Positions 1-8,832 of a stretch of DNA of 24,755 bases are shown here, in pieces (the stretch's first letter is position 1; the number at the start of each line of letters is the position of its first letter). The stretch is taken from IMG/VR virus record IMGVR_UViG_3300032296_000332, positions 1 to 24,755 of that record; one strand, written 5' to 3'. Source of the stretch: a virus. Both the position numbers and the translations under genes were made by a program. The notes below the pieces were generated by a model. That model did no database searches. It was not told the DNA's origin and was given only the letters and a program-made list of their open reading frames with translations.

Positions 1-323
1 AACTCTAATGCACGAGTTACCAACACTGAGTTACCGTACTCTGCAAGAGTAATGGTTACTGATGTTGGTGTTGACATTGCTACTGCATCTGGGTCAGTTG
101 TCTCTGTCAGAGCAGTTGTTGCTGCTGAAAGGTCAACATAACGTTGTAGAACAACGGTTGAACCAGGGATTGCTTGACGTGCTGGACGCTTATCTGCTAC
201 AGAACGAATTAGGGGTTCTGAACGGAGAGCGAATTCTAGAAGACGGTCATACGCCTTCTGGACTAGACCAGCACCACCAGCGGTTCCTCCTAAGGAACCT
301 GAATCTGTTGATACATATGCCAT
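1..323 (-). CDS. Major capsid protein, N-terminal part (cut by window edge)
   Basis: The frame is open from an ATG at 323 to the window edge, giving the first 107 residues. The start has an excellent ribosome-binding site (GGAGG at 335-331). The protein has a Gly-rich start, a helix with LRSEPLIRSVADKRPARQAI, then VVLQRYVDLSAATTALTE and a TITLAEYGNSVLVTRALE segment. This arrangement (basic helix, a TALTE turn, then a beta strand ending in YG...VT) resembles the N4-gp56-type HK97-fold major capsid proteins. It follows a scaffold-like gene by 30 nt, which is the classic scaffold-capsid order. The family call is from memory of sequence style, not a search; the role as capsid subunit is well supported by position. 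The C-terminus lies outside the window. Confidence 0.85.
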   Translation of the reverse strand, partial: MAYVSTDSGSLGGTAGGAGLVQKAYDRLLEFALRSEPLIRSVADKRPARQAIPGSTVVLQRYVDLSAATTALTETTDPDAVAMSTPTSVTITLAEYGNSVLVTRALE

Positions 324-353
324 ATCGTCACCTCCAAGTGACTATGAACGGAA

Positions 354-830
354 TTATTGTGAGCGAAGTACATCCAATAATGCATCCATTGAATCTGCAT
401 TATCGATGCGAAGATTTAAGTCTTCTGCTCGGTCAGGGGTCATAGCGTTAGAGGTTAGAACATCCTGTTGACGCAATGCGGCACGGTCTTGTTCTGATAC
501 CTTAGGCTCCTCTTTAGCAACTGTAATTCCAAATAAGTCTGCGTTATCATCAAGCCAGTTATTAACTGACTCCTCGTTAACATCATCCAAATCCTTAAGA
601 ACCAGTCTTGCTGCTTTAAGGTTGACGCCCTTCTTTTCTAGGACTTCTTTGACTGTACGCTCACGCTGCACCTTGGATAATCCCTCAAGTTGCTCAGTGA
701 GTTCCTTAATACGCTTTTCATCGTTACGCTTGGCTTTCCGCAATTTTTTAAGTAAATCGCTTCCTTCCAATTGCACACCGTTGTCGGTATCTTGGTCGTC
801 TTCGTCTTCATCCCAGTAGTTGTTGCTCAT
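354..830 (-). CDS. Capsid scaffold (assembly) protein
   Basis: A 158-aa acidic protein. It opens with an Asp/Glu-rich stretch, then has a highly charged helix rich in Lys, Glu and Arg that probably forms a coiled coil (about residues 25-70), followed by VNLKAARLVLKDLDDVNEESVNNWLDDNADLFGI. That motif is typical of phage scaffold proteins sitting just before the capsid gene. Scaffolds direct procapsid assembly and are then removed, often by a prohead protease; the Ntn hydrolase at 8833-9375 is the only protease candidate in this operon. The ATG at 830 is chosen over a TTG at 863 because AGAAGGGTGG lies just upstream of 830. It is likely cotranscribed with the capsid gene. Confidence 0.8.
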   Translation of the reverse strand: MSNNYWDEDEDDQDTDNGVQLEGSDLLKKLRKAKRNDEKRIKELTEQLEGLSKVQRERTVKEVLEKKGVNLKAARLVLKDLDDVNEESVNNWLDDNADLFGITVAKEEPKVSEQDRAALRQQDVLTSNAMTPDRAEDLNLRIDNADSMDALLDVLRSQ

Positions 831-863
831 AGCAACCCACCCTTCTATTCGTTGTAGTCGCAA

Positions 864-951
864 GCCTCAGATTCTGGTCGGGGAACCAGGCTGGCTCTTG
901 CTATCGGTCTAGTACGCTACGTGAGGCCGATGGATTCACATAGGATTCTAT
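864..951 (-). promoter_or_regulatory. Spacer with hairpins before the scaffold-capsid pair
   Basis: This is one of the longest gaps inside the otherwise tightly packed morphogenesis operon (about 120 nt between the stop at 952 and the ATG at 830). It contains a hairpin CTGGT/ACCAG (874-878 with 885-889, 6-nt loop) and a longer-range pair ATCGG/CCGAT (903-907 with 927-931). There is no U-tract, so it does not look like an intrinsic terminator. A promoter or RNA-processing site that raises scaffold and capsid expression is a reasonable inference, but I see no clear -35/-10 pair. Confidence 0.3.
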
Positions 952-2217
952 TTAGTACTGACCAGCACCACCTTGAGTGAGTGTGGTCTTTGTTAAGCCA
1001 GATTGTCCCTTGAATCTGCCTTCTTCTTGCGCTGATATAGACTCTCTTGCTCTCTTAGCGGATGCTAGACCAAGGAATGCTTCTTGTTCTGCTTGAAGCC
1101 TTGTGTAATCTTCTCCAGTTGAGATGCTTGATAAGAACTCTGCACGAGGAGCAATGCTTGCTACAGTTTGATATCCTTTGCGTGCTTCTTCTTTACTGAT
1201 ACCAAATGAGGCTAGTGCCTCAGCACCTAATGCTCCAGTAGTTACATTTTCAAGTCCTGCAGCCGTTCCAGATGTGGTCGCAAGTCCAGTCTTTAATCCT
1301 TGTATGGCAGCAGCGCCACCAATTTCAGCAATTTGAACTTTACGCTTTAACGCTGGTAATCCTTCTGCTGGGTCTAATATCGCAGAAACAATATCTGTTT
1401 GATTTAATGATGGATAATACTCTGCTAATGCAGCCTTTGTGAATGGGTCAGCATTTTTAACTCTATCTATTGCTAAACCTACTCGGTCAGCCACCTCTGC
1501 TGCAGATATATCTCCAGCGATAAAAGTACTCATAGTCGCTTTGGTTGCAAGATTCCCCACGCCATAAGATTGTAATACCTGAGAATAAGTTCTTTCTGCT
1601 GCTAGGTATTCCCCAGGACTTAGTACTGGTTTACCTGCTGTAAAACGGGCTTTGTTCCCAGAAAATCTAGTTTGAAATGCAACTGCTAGTGGGTCTTTAC
1701 TATTAGGGTCTTGCATAATCAATTGAATAGTATCGTTTGAATAACCTTTTTGTACCGCTTCGGTAATTGAGCCAGTTAAATCACCAAGACCATAAGATGA
1801 AAGTAATGCACTAATGGCTGCAATTTGGTCAACCTTTGCAGTACTAGTCGTTGGAGTGGTTCCCAACTTAACGTCTGTTGCTGGTGGTGGAGGGGTAACT
1901 GGTTTTGGTTGTATAGCGCCAGTGTTTGGGTTTACTTCATATCCAAGTGCTTCTGCCATAGTAGCAACTTTAGTAGTTTTAGTATCTACAGATTTAGCCA
2001 AGCCCTCTAGGGTTGCCCTTACTATTGGGTCTTTAATTTCTGAAAATTGTGATTTTGCTTTTTCGTAATCAGCCAATTGCTGCTGATATGTAACAGGGGT
2101 TGTTTGACTAGTAATGTTTTTTGCAACTTCGACTGGACTTGGTTGGGCATTTAATGCTGCGAGTTGACGCTGCAAATCCAATGCCAATAAGTCCGCTGCT
2201 GTTGGTTTTCTTGCCAT
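952..2217 (-). CDS. Virion-associated protein (internal/ejection-type candidate)
   Basis: A 421-aa protein with no signal peptide. The first 125 residues are Ala/Gln/Thr-rich with a Pro-rich linker (VTPPPP). The rest contains a pattern I recognise from many phage structural operons: ALLSSYGLGDLTGSITEAVQ, then QDPN...FSGNKAR, then LSPGEYLAAERTYSQVLQSYGVGNL, then a DISAAEVADRVGLAIDRV segment and a YPSLNQTDIVSAILDP segment. Such proteins are usually annotated as internal virion or tail proteins; the exact role is not known to me. Its ATG overlaps the stop of the upstream gene (TAATG at 2219-2215), so translation is coupled. Together with the 297-aa and 1765-aa proteins it may form a set of internal or ejection proteins (inference from position). 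Confidence 0.55.
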   Translation of the reverse strand: MARKPTAADLLALDLQRQLAALNAQPSPVEVAKNITSQTTPVTYQQQLADYEKAKSQFSEIKDPIVRATLEGLAKSVDTKTTKVATMAEALGYEVNPNTGAIQPKPVTPPPPATDVKLGTTPTTSTAKVDQIAAISALLSSYGLGDLTGSITEAVQKGYSNDTIQLIMQDPNSKDPLAVAFQTRFSGNKARFTAGKPVLSPGEYLAAERTYSQVLQSYGVGNLATKATMSTFIAGDISAAEVADRVGLAIDRVKNADPFTKAALAEYYPSLNQTDIVSAILDPAEGLPALKRKVQIAEIGGAAAIQGLKTGLATTSGTAAGLENVTTGALGAEALASFGISKEEARKGYQTVASIAPRAEFLSSISTGEDYTRLQAEQEAFLGLASAKRARESISAQEEGRFKGQSGLTKTTLTQGGAGQY

Positions 2218-3110
2218 TAGCCTGCCGCTCCAAACATCTTAGTCAAGTCTCTTCCTAAAGAACCAAGAGAATCTTGAGCATTCTTTGTAAAACGCCATTT
2301 AGGGTTTTTGCGTAAAGAAATTTCGTAGTCATATAAACCCATTAAACCTTTAGGGTCTTTTGCAACTTCTTGCAATTCCTTCAAGTCAATAGCATCTGCA
2401 TCTTCTTCAAGTATATTTGCACGAGTTTGAAGGTATGGGCTAAGTAATTGCTTTACGGTATAGCCCTTGTCAATTTTATCTGCTAATGCAGGGAAGTAAG
2501 TTTTAGCCTGCAAATTAATTAAGTTGATATTAGAACTTAAAATTTTGTTATCCACTGAAGACTCTACTGCTAACTTACCAATCGCAGCATCGTTAAATGG
2601 GATGCCGTTTTCAGCATAAGCCTTTTTTAAAGTTGTATACGTGAGGCCAAAACTACCTCTTTGAAGACCCGCAATAGCCTTAGGGTCGCCCATTGCGGCT
2701 GCTTGAATCTTTTGAGTAGCATATGCTTTAGTTATTTTATCTAAAACATCTCTACGTTCCTGAGGGGAGACTCCTTCTAAGATTATATCAACATCACCAG
2801 ATGGTGTTCTTTTTGTTGAACGACTTCTTTGCAATGCAGACAGTTGACTGTAATATGCTTGGGCTAGTTCCTTAGGAACATCTTCACCAAATACAACTTT
2901 AAACTCATTATTAATTTCAGCAATAGCCTCAGCCCGTGTTGAAACGGTTACTGTAGGACGGGGAGAGTCTAAATCAATACTTCCAGCAGTTACTGGGGCA
3001 GGTCCAATACTTGCATCCTTATCGTTTGAGTCACGTAATGTGACTGGTACGTTTTCTGGATTTTCAGTATCTACTTTCCATCCGTCATCGTCATCGTCTT
3101 TAAGTACCAA
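2217..3110 (-). CDS. Virion-associated protein of unknown function
   Basis: About 297 aa. It begins with an acidic stretch (KDDDDDGWKVD), then a Pro/Thr linker, then a mostly helical region: EFKVVFGEDVPKELAQAYYSQL, GDVDIILEGVSPQERRDVLDKI, FGLTYTTLKKAYAENGIPFN and KIDKGYTVKQLLSPYLQTRA. No catalytic motif is seen. There is no ATG near the start. A TTG at 3110 has GGAG six bases upstream and begins 1 nt after the stop of the giant gene; a TTG at 3122 in the same frame would overlap that gene by 11 nt and has no spaced ribosome-binding site. I therefore choose 3110. Position between giant gene and scaffold argues for a virion part. Confidence 0.55.
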   Translation of the reverse strand: MVLKDDDDDGWKVDTENPENVPVTLRDSNDKDASIGPAPVTAGSIDLDSPRPTVTVSTRAEAIAEINNEFKVVFGEDVPKELAQAYYSQLSALQRSRSTKRTPSGDVDIILEGVSPQERRDVLDKITKAYATQKIQAAAMGDPKAIAGLQRGSFGLTYTTLKKAYAENGIPFNDAAIGKLAVESSVDNKILSSNINLINLQAKTYFPALADKIDKGYTVKQLLSPYLQTRANILEEDADAIDLKELQEVAKDPKGLMGLYDYEISLRKNPKWRFTKNAQDSLGSLGRDLTKMFGAAG

Positions 3111-3111
3111 C

Positions 3112-6100
3112 TCAATCTCCAATCAAAGGTTCAAATATATTCCAGTAAAGCGATATAGCATTAGGGTCAGAACCTGCAAGAGTTCGTAGGAAATCCTTAA
3201 GGTCAGATTTAATCAGTTTCTTATAGGCATCTGCTCGATTAGTAGAACCTTGAATTCCACTTATCTGAGCCTGTGCATTGTCATATTGCATAATCATTGA
3301 TTTAAATAAAGTTCCAAGTTCTTTATTTGGAGCCAATCCATTATCAACAACTTTACGCAAATCGTTTAATGCTTCAATTTTTAGAGACTTATAACCTTCA
3401 TTCATTTCTAACTGTCTAGCAAGTAAAGGATAAGAATTCTTGAAGAATGTTTGTTCTTGTTTCCATAAGTTTCTATAATAACGCTTTACCCCAATACTTG
3501 GGTTTTCCTGTATTAAAGAATCATAATAATCTCTACGAGTATTGTACTTTTGGCGAGCCTCAGCAGTTGATGCTTCTCTCAAATACTCTTCAAGTTGTTT
3601 ATTTTTAACAAATCCCTGAGACTTTAAGTATGAGTATGACTCTAAATCATTCGTTCCATTTATAGGAATAAAGAATGATGCAGCCTGTTTGTGATTATTT
3701 ATTAAGTCTTTATTATCACGAACAAACTGTGCTGCTTCATATGATTTTTGAAATGATGCTTCAGTCTTACTTGTAGTTTTAGGAACTGTATAAACTGTTT
3801 TGGTTGGATAAAGGGTAGCAAAGGCAACTAATGCTTTACTAAAAGCATTTTCTTCATCTGCATATTTTTTAACAAATTTAGCAAATTCAGAGTCCCAGGT
3901 AAAGTAACCAGCATCAATCATTTCTTTTGGCACATCTTTAGTTGCAAAAAGTTGTACAGATGCAGGCGCTCCAAGTCCAGTTACGAACCTTAATGCCATA
4001 ATGTTGGTAGCCTGAACTATTGCTTTAACATTAAAGGAATCTAATTCGCTAGCATCTTTTGGTCCTTGACCAATTGAATTTAATAGACGCATTGCCTGGA
4101 CGGTTGCAGAAAACTTTTGCTCAGTCATCATAACTTTATCGTTACGAATACCCATATCGATTAGACGCTGAAGGTTAATTGGGGTAAACTTACGCCACCA
4201 ATCCTGGTCTGGAATTCCACCAGTAATAACTGGTTCTGCAGATTTTAAGAAACTTCCAATGCCTGGAAGATTTTCAAGAACCGCTAAAGACACTCCGATA
4301 AATGGTCCACCTAGACGTGGTGCTGCTGATTCAGGGTCAAGAGATGGAGTAAGCATTTTAACTTTTCCACCTAGATTTACTGGCAAAACTTGTGCTCCAG
4401 GAATACCCATTAACCTAAATACAGAATTTCCTAATACATAATTTAATACATCATCTCCTGGATATGTAAAATACATTTCTCCATTAGCGTCTTTATGTAT
4501 AAATCCTGAGTGCTCAAATGTTTGATTTAATATGGCAAGACGAACAATTGCTCTTTTCTCATACTTAGCAACTCTAGTTGCACGACGATAAAAGTCTTCA
4601 GTTGCCCTGTAGTAACGACCAAAGTTACGCACATTAAATGCTAGGTTAGTTCTGACGTTAGAGTTATCAATATAACCTATTGTCCTTTGACGGGCAAGGC
4701 TTAGACCAACTTCGTGTGCTTGCTTTCGTGCAAGTGAATTAGCAATTTCTAAGTCTATGCCAGAGTCAACAAGTCCTCGCATAATGTTATTTTGATAGCC
4801 AACTAAATCTTTTCTATACATAAGATAGTTGCCATAAGTAATAGGCTCTCTATCAAGAATAGCAATTTGGCGACCAATCCAGCCGTAACCATTCTTTATA
4901 ATTCTATCAAGAGTACTTACCGCATCACCTACTTGCAGTGGAATTAACTCTCTACCAAGAACACTTTTGGGTTGTTTAAAATCCTTGTTGTATTTGTTAA
5001 GTTGTTTAAAATCAAACTTATCAATTCCGCCAGAATCTTTAATATCTTTGATTAATTCTTTGTTTAATCTACCAGAGAAATCTCTAAGTGTGCTTGTGGC
5101 ATCAGCATATGCTCTTTTAGCAAGACCGTACGAACCCTCGGCCTCATAAATTGCTGACCTTTTGGCTAATTCATTTCCCTTGCCATCTAAGTACTTTGCT
5201 AAAATATCAATAACATCTTCTTCTTTTTTGTAAATATTACTAAATACAATTTGACCCCAAATGTTTCTTTTACCAATTGTATTATTTAAATCTAGATACC
5301 AACTAAGTAGGAATCCTGGTTTATTGTATTCAATTTGACTAAATATTGAAGAAAACTTTTGGTCTTTTAATGCTTCCGCAATATCAACATTATATGTTAC
5401 TGAAGGTCCATATTGATTTAAATACTTTGTTGTATCTTCAGCAACATCCATTTTAAATTCTGTTCTAGTGGAAGCACCATTAATGTCATCAATTACGTCA
5501 CGTCCACCATTGCGAATAAAATCTTCAGCGTATTCAGCATTTCTTTTGCCTTCTGCTGTTGCTAAAAATCCTGGTTTAAATCTATCTCTTGTCAGTGCAA
5601 CACCAACGGCGGTGGCTAAGTCATCGGGGCTATTTGCAAATTTAGCAATTTGCTCTTTGTCGTATGACTTATTTAAAACCCTATACAAGGTTCGAGATAG
5701 TATTCCTAGTGGGCTTACCTCAACATCTCTTTCCCTAAAGGCAGTTTTTTTAGCAGATGGGGCTATTCCTTTGCGGACCTCTTGTGACATTGCAAAACCT
5801 TTTATATAGTTTACGATGCCTTCAAGTCCTCCGATTAAACCATACGTTCCAACTTCTTCAACTGAAGTACGAATACCTAAACGAGGATATAAATTTAAGA
5901 AAGACCAAATATCTGTAACTTTTTGGTTTGCTACAGATTCTCCAACTTTACCAGTTATAGATGAAAATATATTTCCACGTAATTCAAACTTACGAAGGTC
6001 AAGCAAATTTGGCATATAGCGAGACTGAGATAATTGATAAGAGCGAACACCTCGTTGAGCACCATTTAACTCGGCAGCATTATAAATTGCAGCATCTATT

Positions 6101-8409
6101 GGTTCTAAACCTTCAATAATTTCTTTTAAAGCCTTGCGGGACTTTACAGTATTGCCCATAGTTCCGCCAAGAATTTTAAGAGATTTATCAATATCAGAGA
6201 TTGTTTCTGAAATTAAATCTTTTTCTTGTTTTAATACTGCAATTTTTTGACGGTCAAGTAATTGTTTTTTAATAGCCTTAAATGCTTTAATTTGATTAGA
6301 AATATTTGCAATATCAGCGGCGGTAGAGGCAGCAAGACGATTTGCTTTTCCTTCTGCTGTTACTATATCGGTTGCATCTGCGACTAATTTACGAACGCCC
6401 TCTGGGGCTGGCAAGCCAACTGGATTAGCAGTTCCTAATATTCTTGAAAACTCTCCCAGGTCAAGAGCACTTTGGTTTACTGAATAAAGTTCTTTTGACA
6501 TAACATCAATTTCATCAATAAACTTTTTACCACCAGCAGTAAGGTCTAAACCCATTCCATAAGCAAGGGTTTTTAACATACCCTTGTACATAAGTAAACG
6601 TTGACCTTCGGTTGCTGCAATCCAAGCAGCACGAAATGTAGATGCAGAACCTTTATCTACAACTGTTCGCATTAAACGATATACTTGGTCAGCACTTGTC
6701 GTATCTGTTAAAGATATTAAACGTTCTTGAGATGGTGCAATTGAAAATTGACGAAATAGTGAATCAATCTTAGCGGCAGTACTAGCATCTTTGGACTTGA
6801 ATCTTTTACCCTTGTCAAAACCAGTTAACCCTCTGCCAGTTACTTCTTTGTAACCAATTTTATCTGCCCAGCCAACTGGGTTTTCATCAAGTAAGCGAGC
6901 AATATCATCTACCGTGTCAGGAAGATTTAATGACGAATATTTTGAATTTGGTAAATTTTTAGTAAGCGCATCACGAACTGTGTTTGTAAGGCTACGACTC
7001 CAAGTATAGCGTGGTATTAATGGGTCTCTGCGTAGTCCAGCATTGCCTTTAACAATGTCATCAATGATATCTCCGCCTCTAAAGAACTCTAAGGCAGTAT
7101 CTGCGTCTTTAATATTAGGCGCCATATATCTTGCAACATCTAAATTAATTTCAGGGAAACGTTCTTGAACACGAGTTAATACTTTACCCTTGGTAGCAAT
7201 ATCTCCAAGGTTATACTCTTGAAATAATTTACCTAAGTTGTCCCAGTATCTACGAACACTGCGATTTCTCCACGCCTTTTCAAGATTTGCTGGATTCTCA
7301 CCTAGTTTAATTAAACCAAAACGTGCAATATCAGCGGTACGTTTAGCCTTACCTGCAATAATTAATGGGTCCAAGCCAAACGTTACGCTAAAGTCAATAC
7401 CGCCAGAAATTGAATTAAAAAACAAACTGGCTTTACCGTCGCCCATAATTGCTTTTTCGGCTTCAAACGGAAATAGACTAACTAAAGAACGTGCAACATC
7501 TCTTCCTGGGCTGATTTTAGCCTTTTCAAAACTAGCAACTGCACTACCAACTGATTTTCTTATTTCTTCATCTTCTGGTAAACCGCTTGTAAATCGATTG
7601 ACAATATTAAGAGCCTTGGGGTCAGTTAATAATTTGTCATAATAATCTATAAAGTTTTTTCTACCAGCAAGCAACTGTGCAACATAAGCGACCTCTGGAG
7701 TAAGTGTTTGTTTAATCTTTTCAATTTCACTCTTATCAAATACGTTTTCTTTATCAGATGCTTGTTCCCAAAATCTTTTCCAGTTTTGAGAATTATCTTC
7801 TACTGTTGCATCTTCCCCACCTGGTAAAAGTTCTTTGAATCCTTCGACAAAAAATCTTTCAAAAAGAAATTCTGCAGTATCGCCTTCTTCTTGGGCTATT
7901 CTTGACGCTCTATATGGTTGCTTAAGAAGTTTTTCTTGTGGGCGAACAAGCGACTCAAGAACTTTTCCAGCACCAGATGCAACACCAGTATCTTTACTTA
8001 CAGAGACAGGAAAGCCAGTGCCAAGAGTTAAAATTGCTTCTGCTGGGTTTACAGATGTTGTAGGGGTAATTGGTAATCCAGCAATTTGCATACCAAGTTC
8101 TTTAAAAGTTTGTACAGCGTAATCTGCAGATGAACTTAAACTTCTTCCAATATTTCCAAAAAAGCCTCTATCTTCTTGAACATATTTAGGGCTAAAGTAA
8201 GACTTAAGGGCTGACTGCCATTCTGGAGTTAAATTACTAAAACTTTTATATGCATCATTTTGTGGCAATGTTGTAAGAAAATCGTGTGTTTTTTTCAACT
8301 CGGTAAAAGCGGCTAATTGTTGTTTTTCTGAATTAGACAAATTAGACTGGACTGCAGCGGTGGCGACACCAGGAGACAAGCCAGCAATTGTAGTTATTGG
8401 ATTGCTCAA
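3112..8409 (-). CDS. Giant structural/virion protein, 1765 aa
   Basis: This one gene fills about a fifth of the window. It starts at a TTG (8409), one nt past the stop of the 137-aa gene, with AGAGG eight bases upstream. I recognise no catalytic domain. Visible features are a charged, probably coiled-coil region at about residues 690-750; a Tyr/Arg-rich segment near residues 1260-1325 (NFGRYYRATEDFYRRATRV, then MYFTYPGDDVLNYVLGNSVF); a hydrophobic Gly-rich segment near 1360-1390; and a highly charged helical C-terminus. Tailed phages keep one or two such giant proteins for ejection (T7 gp16-like), for a virion RNA polymerase (N4), or as multi-domain cargo. Location between portal and scaffold supports a virion part. 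Which role it has cannot be told from the sequence alone. Confidence 0.55.
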   Translation of the reverse strand: MSNPITTIAGLSPGVATAAVQSNLSNSEKQQLAAFTELKKTHDFLTTLPQNDAYKSFSNLTPEWQSALKSYFSPKYVQEDRGFFGNIGRSLSSSADYAVQTFKELGMQIAGLPITPTTSVNPAEAILTLGTGFPVSVSKDTGVASGAGKVLESLVRPQEKLLKQPYRASRIAQEEGDTAEFLFERFFVEGFKELLPGGEDATVEDNSQNWKRFWEQASDKENVFDKSEIEKIKQTLTPEVAYVAQLLAGRKNFIDYYDKLLTDPKALNIVNRFTSGLPEDEEIRKSVGSAVASFEKAKISPGRDVARSLVSLFPFEAEKAIMGDGKASLFFNSISGGIDFSVTFGLDPLIIAGKAKRTADIARFGLIKLGENPANLEKAWRNRSVRRYWDNLGKLFQEYNLGDIATKGKVLTRVQERFPEINLDVARYMAPNIKDADTALEFFRGGDIIDDIVKGNAGLRRDPLIPRYTWSRSLTNTVRDALTKNLPNSKYSSLNLPDTVDDIARLLDENPVGWADKIGYKEVTGRGLTGFDKGKRFKSKDASTAAKIDSLFRQFSIAPSQERLISLTDTTSADQVYRLMRTVVDKGSASTFRAAWIAATEGQRLLMYKGMLKTLAYGMGLDLTAGGKKFIDEIDVMSKELYSVNQSALDLGEFSRILGTANPVGLPAPEGVRKLVADATDIVTAEGKANRLAASTAADIANISNQIKAFKAIKKQLLDRQKIAVLKQEKDLISETISDIDKSLKILGGTMGNTVKSRKALKEIIEGLEPIDAAIYNAAELNGAQRGVRSYQLSQSRYMPNLLDLRKFELRGNIFSSITGKVGESVANQKVTDIWSFLNLYPRLGIRTSVEEVGTYGLIGGLEGIVNYIKGFAMSQEVRKGIAPSAKKTAFRERDVEVSPLGILSRTLYRVLNKSYDKEQIAKFANSPDDLATAVGVALTRDRFKPGFLATAEGKRNAEYAEDFIRNGGRDVIDDINGASTRTEFKMDVAEDTTKYLNQYGPSVTYNVDIAEALKDQKFSSIFSQIEYNKPGFLLSWYLDLNNTIGKRNIWGQIVFSNIYKKEEDVIDILAKYLDGKGNELAKRSAIYEAEGSYGLAKRAYADATSTLRDFSGRLNKELIKDIKDSGGIDKFDFKQLNKYNKDFKQPKSVLGRELIPLQVGDAVSTLDRIIKNGYGWIGRQIAILDREPITYGNYLMYRKDLVGYQNNIMRGLVDSGIDLEIANSLARKQAHEVGLSLARQRTIGYIDNSNVRTNLAFNVRNFGRYYRATEDFYRRATRVAKYEKRAIVRLAILNQTFEHSGFIHKDANGEMYFTYPGDDVLNYVLGNSVFRLMGIPGAQVLPVNLGGKVKMLTPSLDPESAAPRLGGPFIGVSLAVLENLPGIGSFLKSAEPVITGGIPDQDWWRKFTPINLQRLIDMGIRNDKVMMTEQKFSATVQAMRLLNSIGQGPKDASELDSFNVKAIVQATNIMALRFVTGLGAPASVQLFATKDVPKEMIDAGYFTWDSEFAKFVKKYADEENAFSKALVAFATLYPTKTVYTVPKTTSKTEASFQKSYEAAQFVRDNKDLINNHKQAASFFIPINGTNDLESYSYLKSQGFVKNKQLEEYLREASTAEARQKYNTRRDYYDSLIQENPSIGVKRYYRNLWKQEQTFFKNSYPLLARQLEMNEGYKSLKIEALNDLRKVVDNGLAPNKELGTLFKSMIMQYDNAQAQISGIQGSTNRADAYKKLIKSDLKDFLRTLAGSDPNAISLYWNIFEPLIGD

Positions 8410-8410
8410 C

Positions 8411-8824
8411 TTATAAACCTCTTGACGCTACATAGTTATAAAGTTCTTGAACATCCCCAGTTGGGTCAACATCAATCATTGATGCAAGAATTTCAGAAAG
8501 GCTTCGCTCACGAGGAAGGTTTAATGCTTCACTTCCTGCGCCTGGGCCAAAATCCATACCAGTTGTAATTGGTTCATTAACTCTTTCGGTTGGAGAAGTT
8601 AAAGGAACAATAGGTGGCATAGTAGGTGTAGATTGACTTGGGCCTGCCATAGGAGCAGATTGTTGTTGAGCCATTGTTTCCACACCAGTAGAACCTAATT
8701 GACTCATTCCAGGAATATATCTTGCAGCCTGAGTTCCAGATTGTCCCGCTCCACCAGTTGCGGAAATGTTTGCTGGGTTATTCTGTGGCGCCGTTGGGCG
8801 CATTCCTCCACGATTCTCAGCCAT
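8411..8824 (-). CDS. Small Pro/Gln/Gly-rich protein next to the protease
   Basis: 137 aa. The ATG at 8824 has a strong AGGAGG site. The first 90 residues are low-complexity and rich in Gly, Gln, Pro, Ser and Thr, with a recognisable phage-type segment around residues 17-45 (NPANISATGGAGQSGTQAAR, then YIPGMSQLG). The C-terminal 30 residues form a short ordered part (LPRERSLSEILASMIDVDP). Similar small proteins sit beside portal genes in other phages but have no defined function that I know. A disordered linker, decoration or protease-adaptor role is possible but unproven. It is separated from the protease stop by 8 nt and from the giant gene by 1 nt. Confidence 0.6.
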   Translation of the reverse strand: MAENRGGMRPTAPQNNPANISATGGAGQSGTQAARYIPGMSQLGSTGVETMAQQQSAPMAGPSQSTPTMPPIVPLTSPTERVNEPITTGMDFGPGAGSEALNLPRERSLSEILASMIDVDPTGDVQELYNYVASRGL

Positions 8825-8832
8825 TATTCCTC

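Noticed and set aside
62-445. 127-aa plus-strand ORF
   Set aside because: It lies opposite the capsid and scaffold genes, is Leu/His-rich low-quality protein and has no ribosome-binding site.
1814-2068. 84-aa plus-strand ORF
   Set aside because: Antisense shadow of the 421-aa virion gene, made by codon bias on the other strand.
7238-7642. 134-aa plus-strand ORF (and others at 4259-8122)
   Set aside because: Antisense to the giant gene, which is continuous and has protein-like composition.
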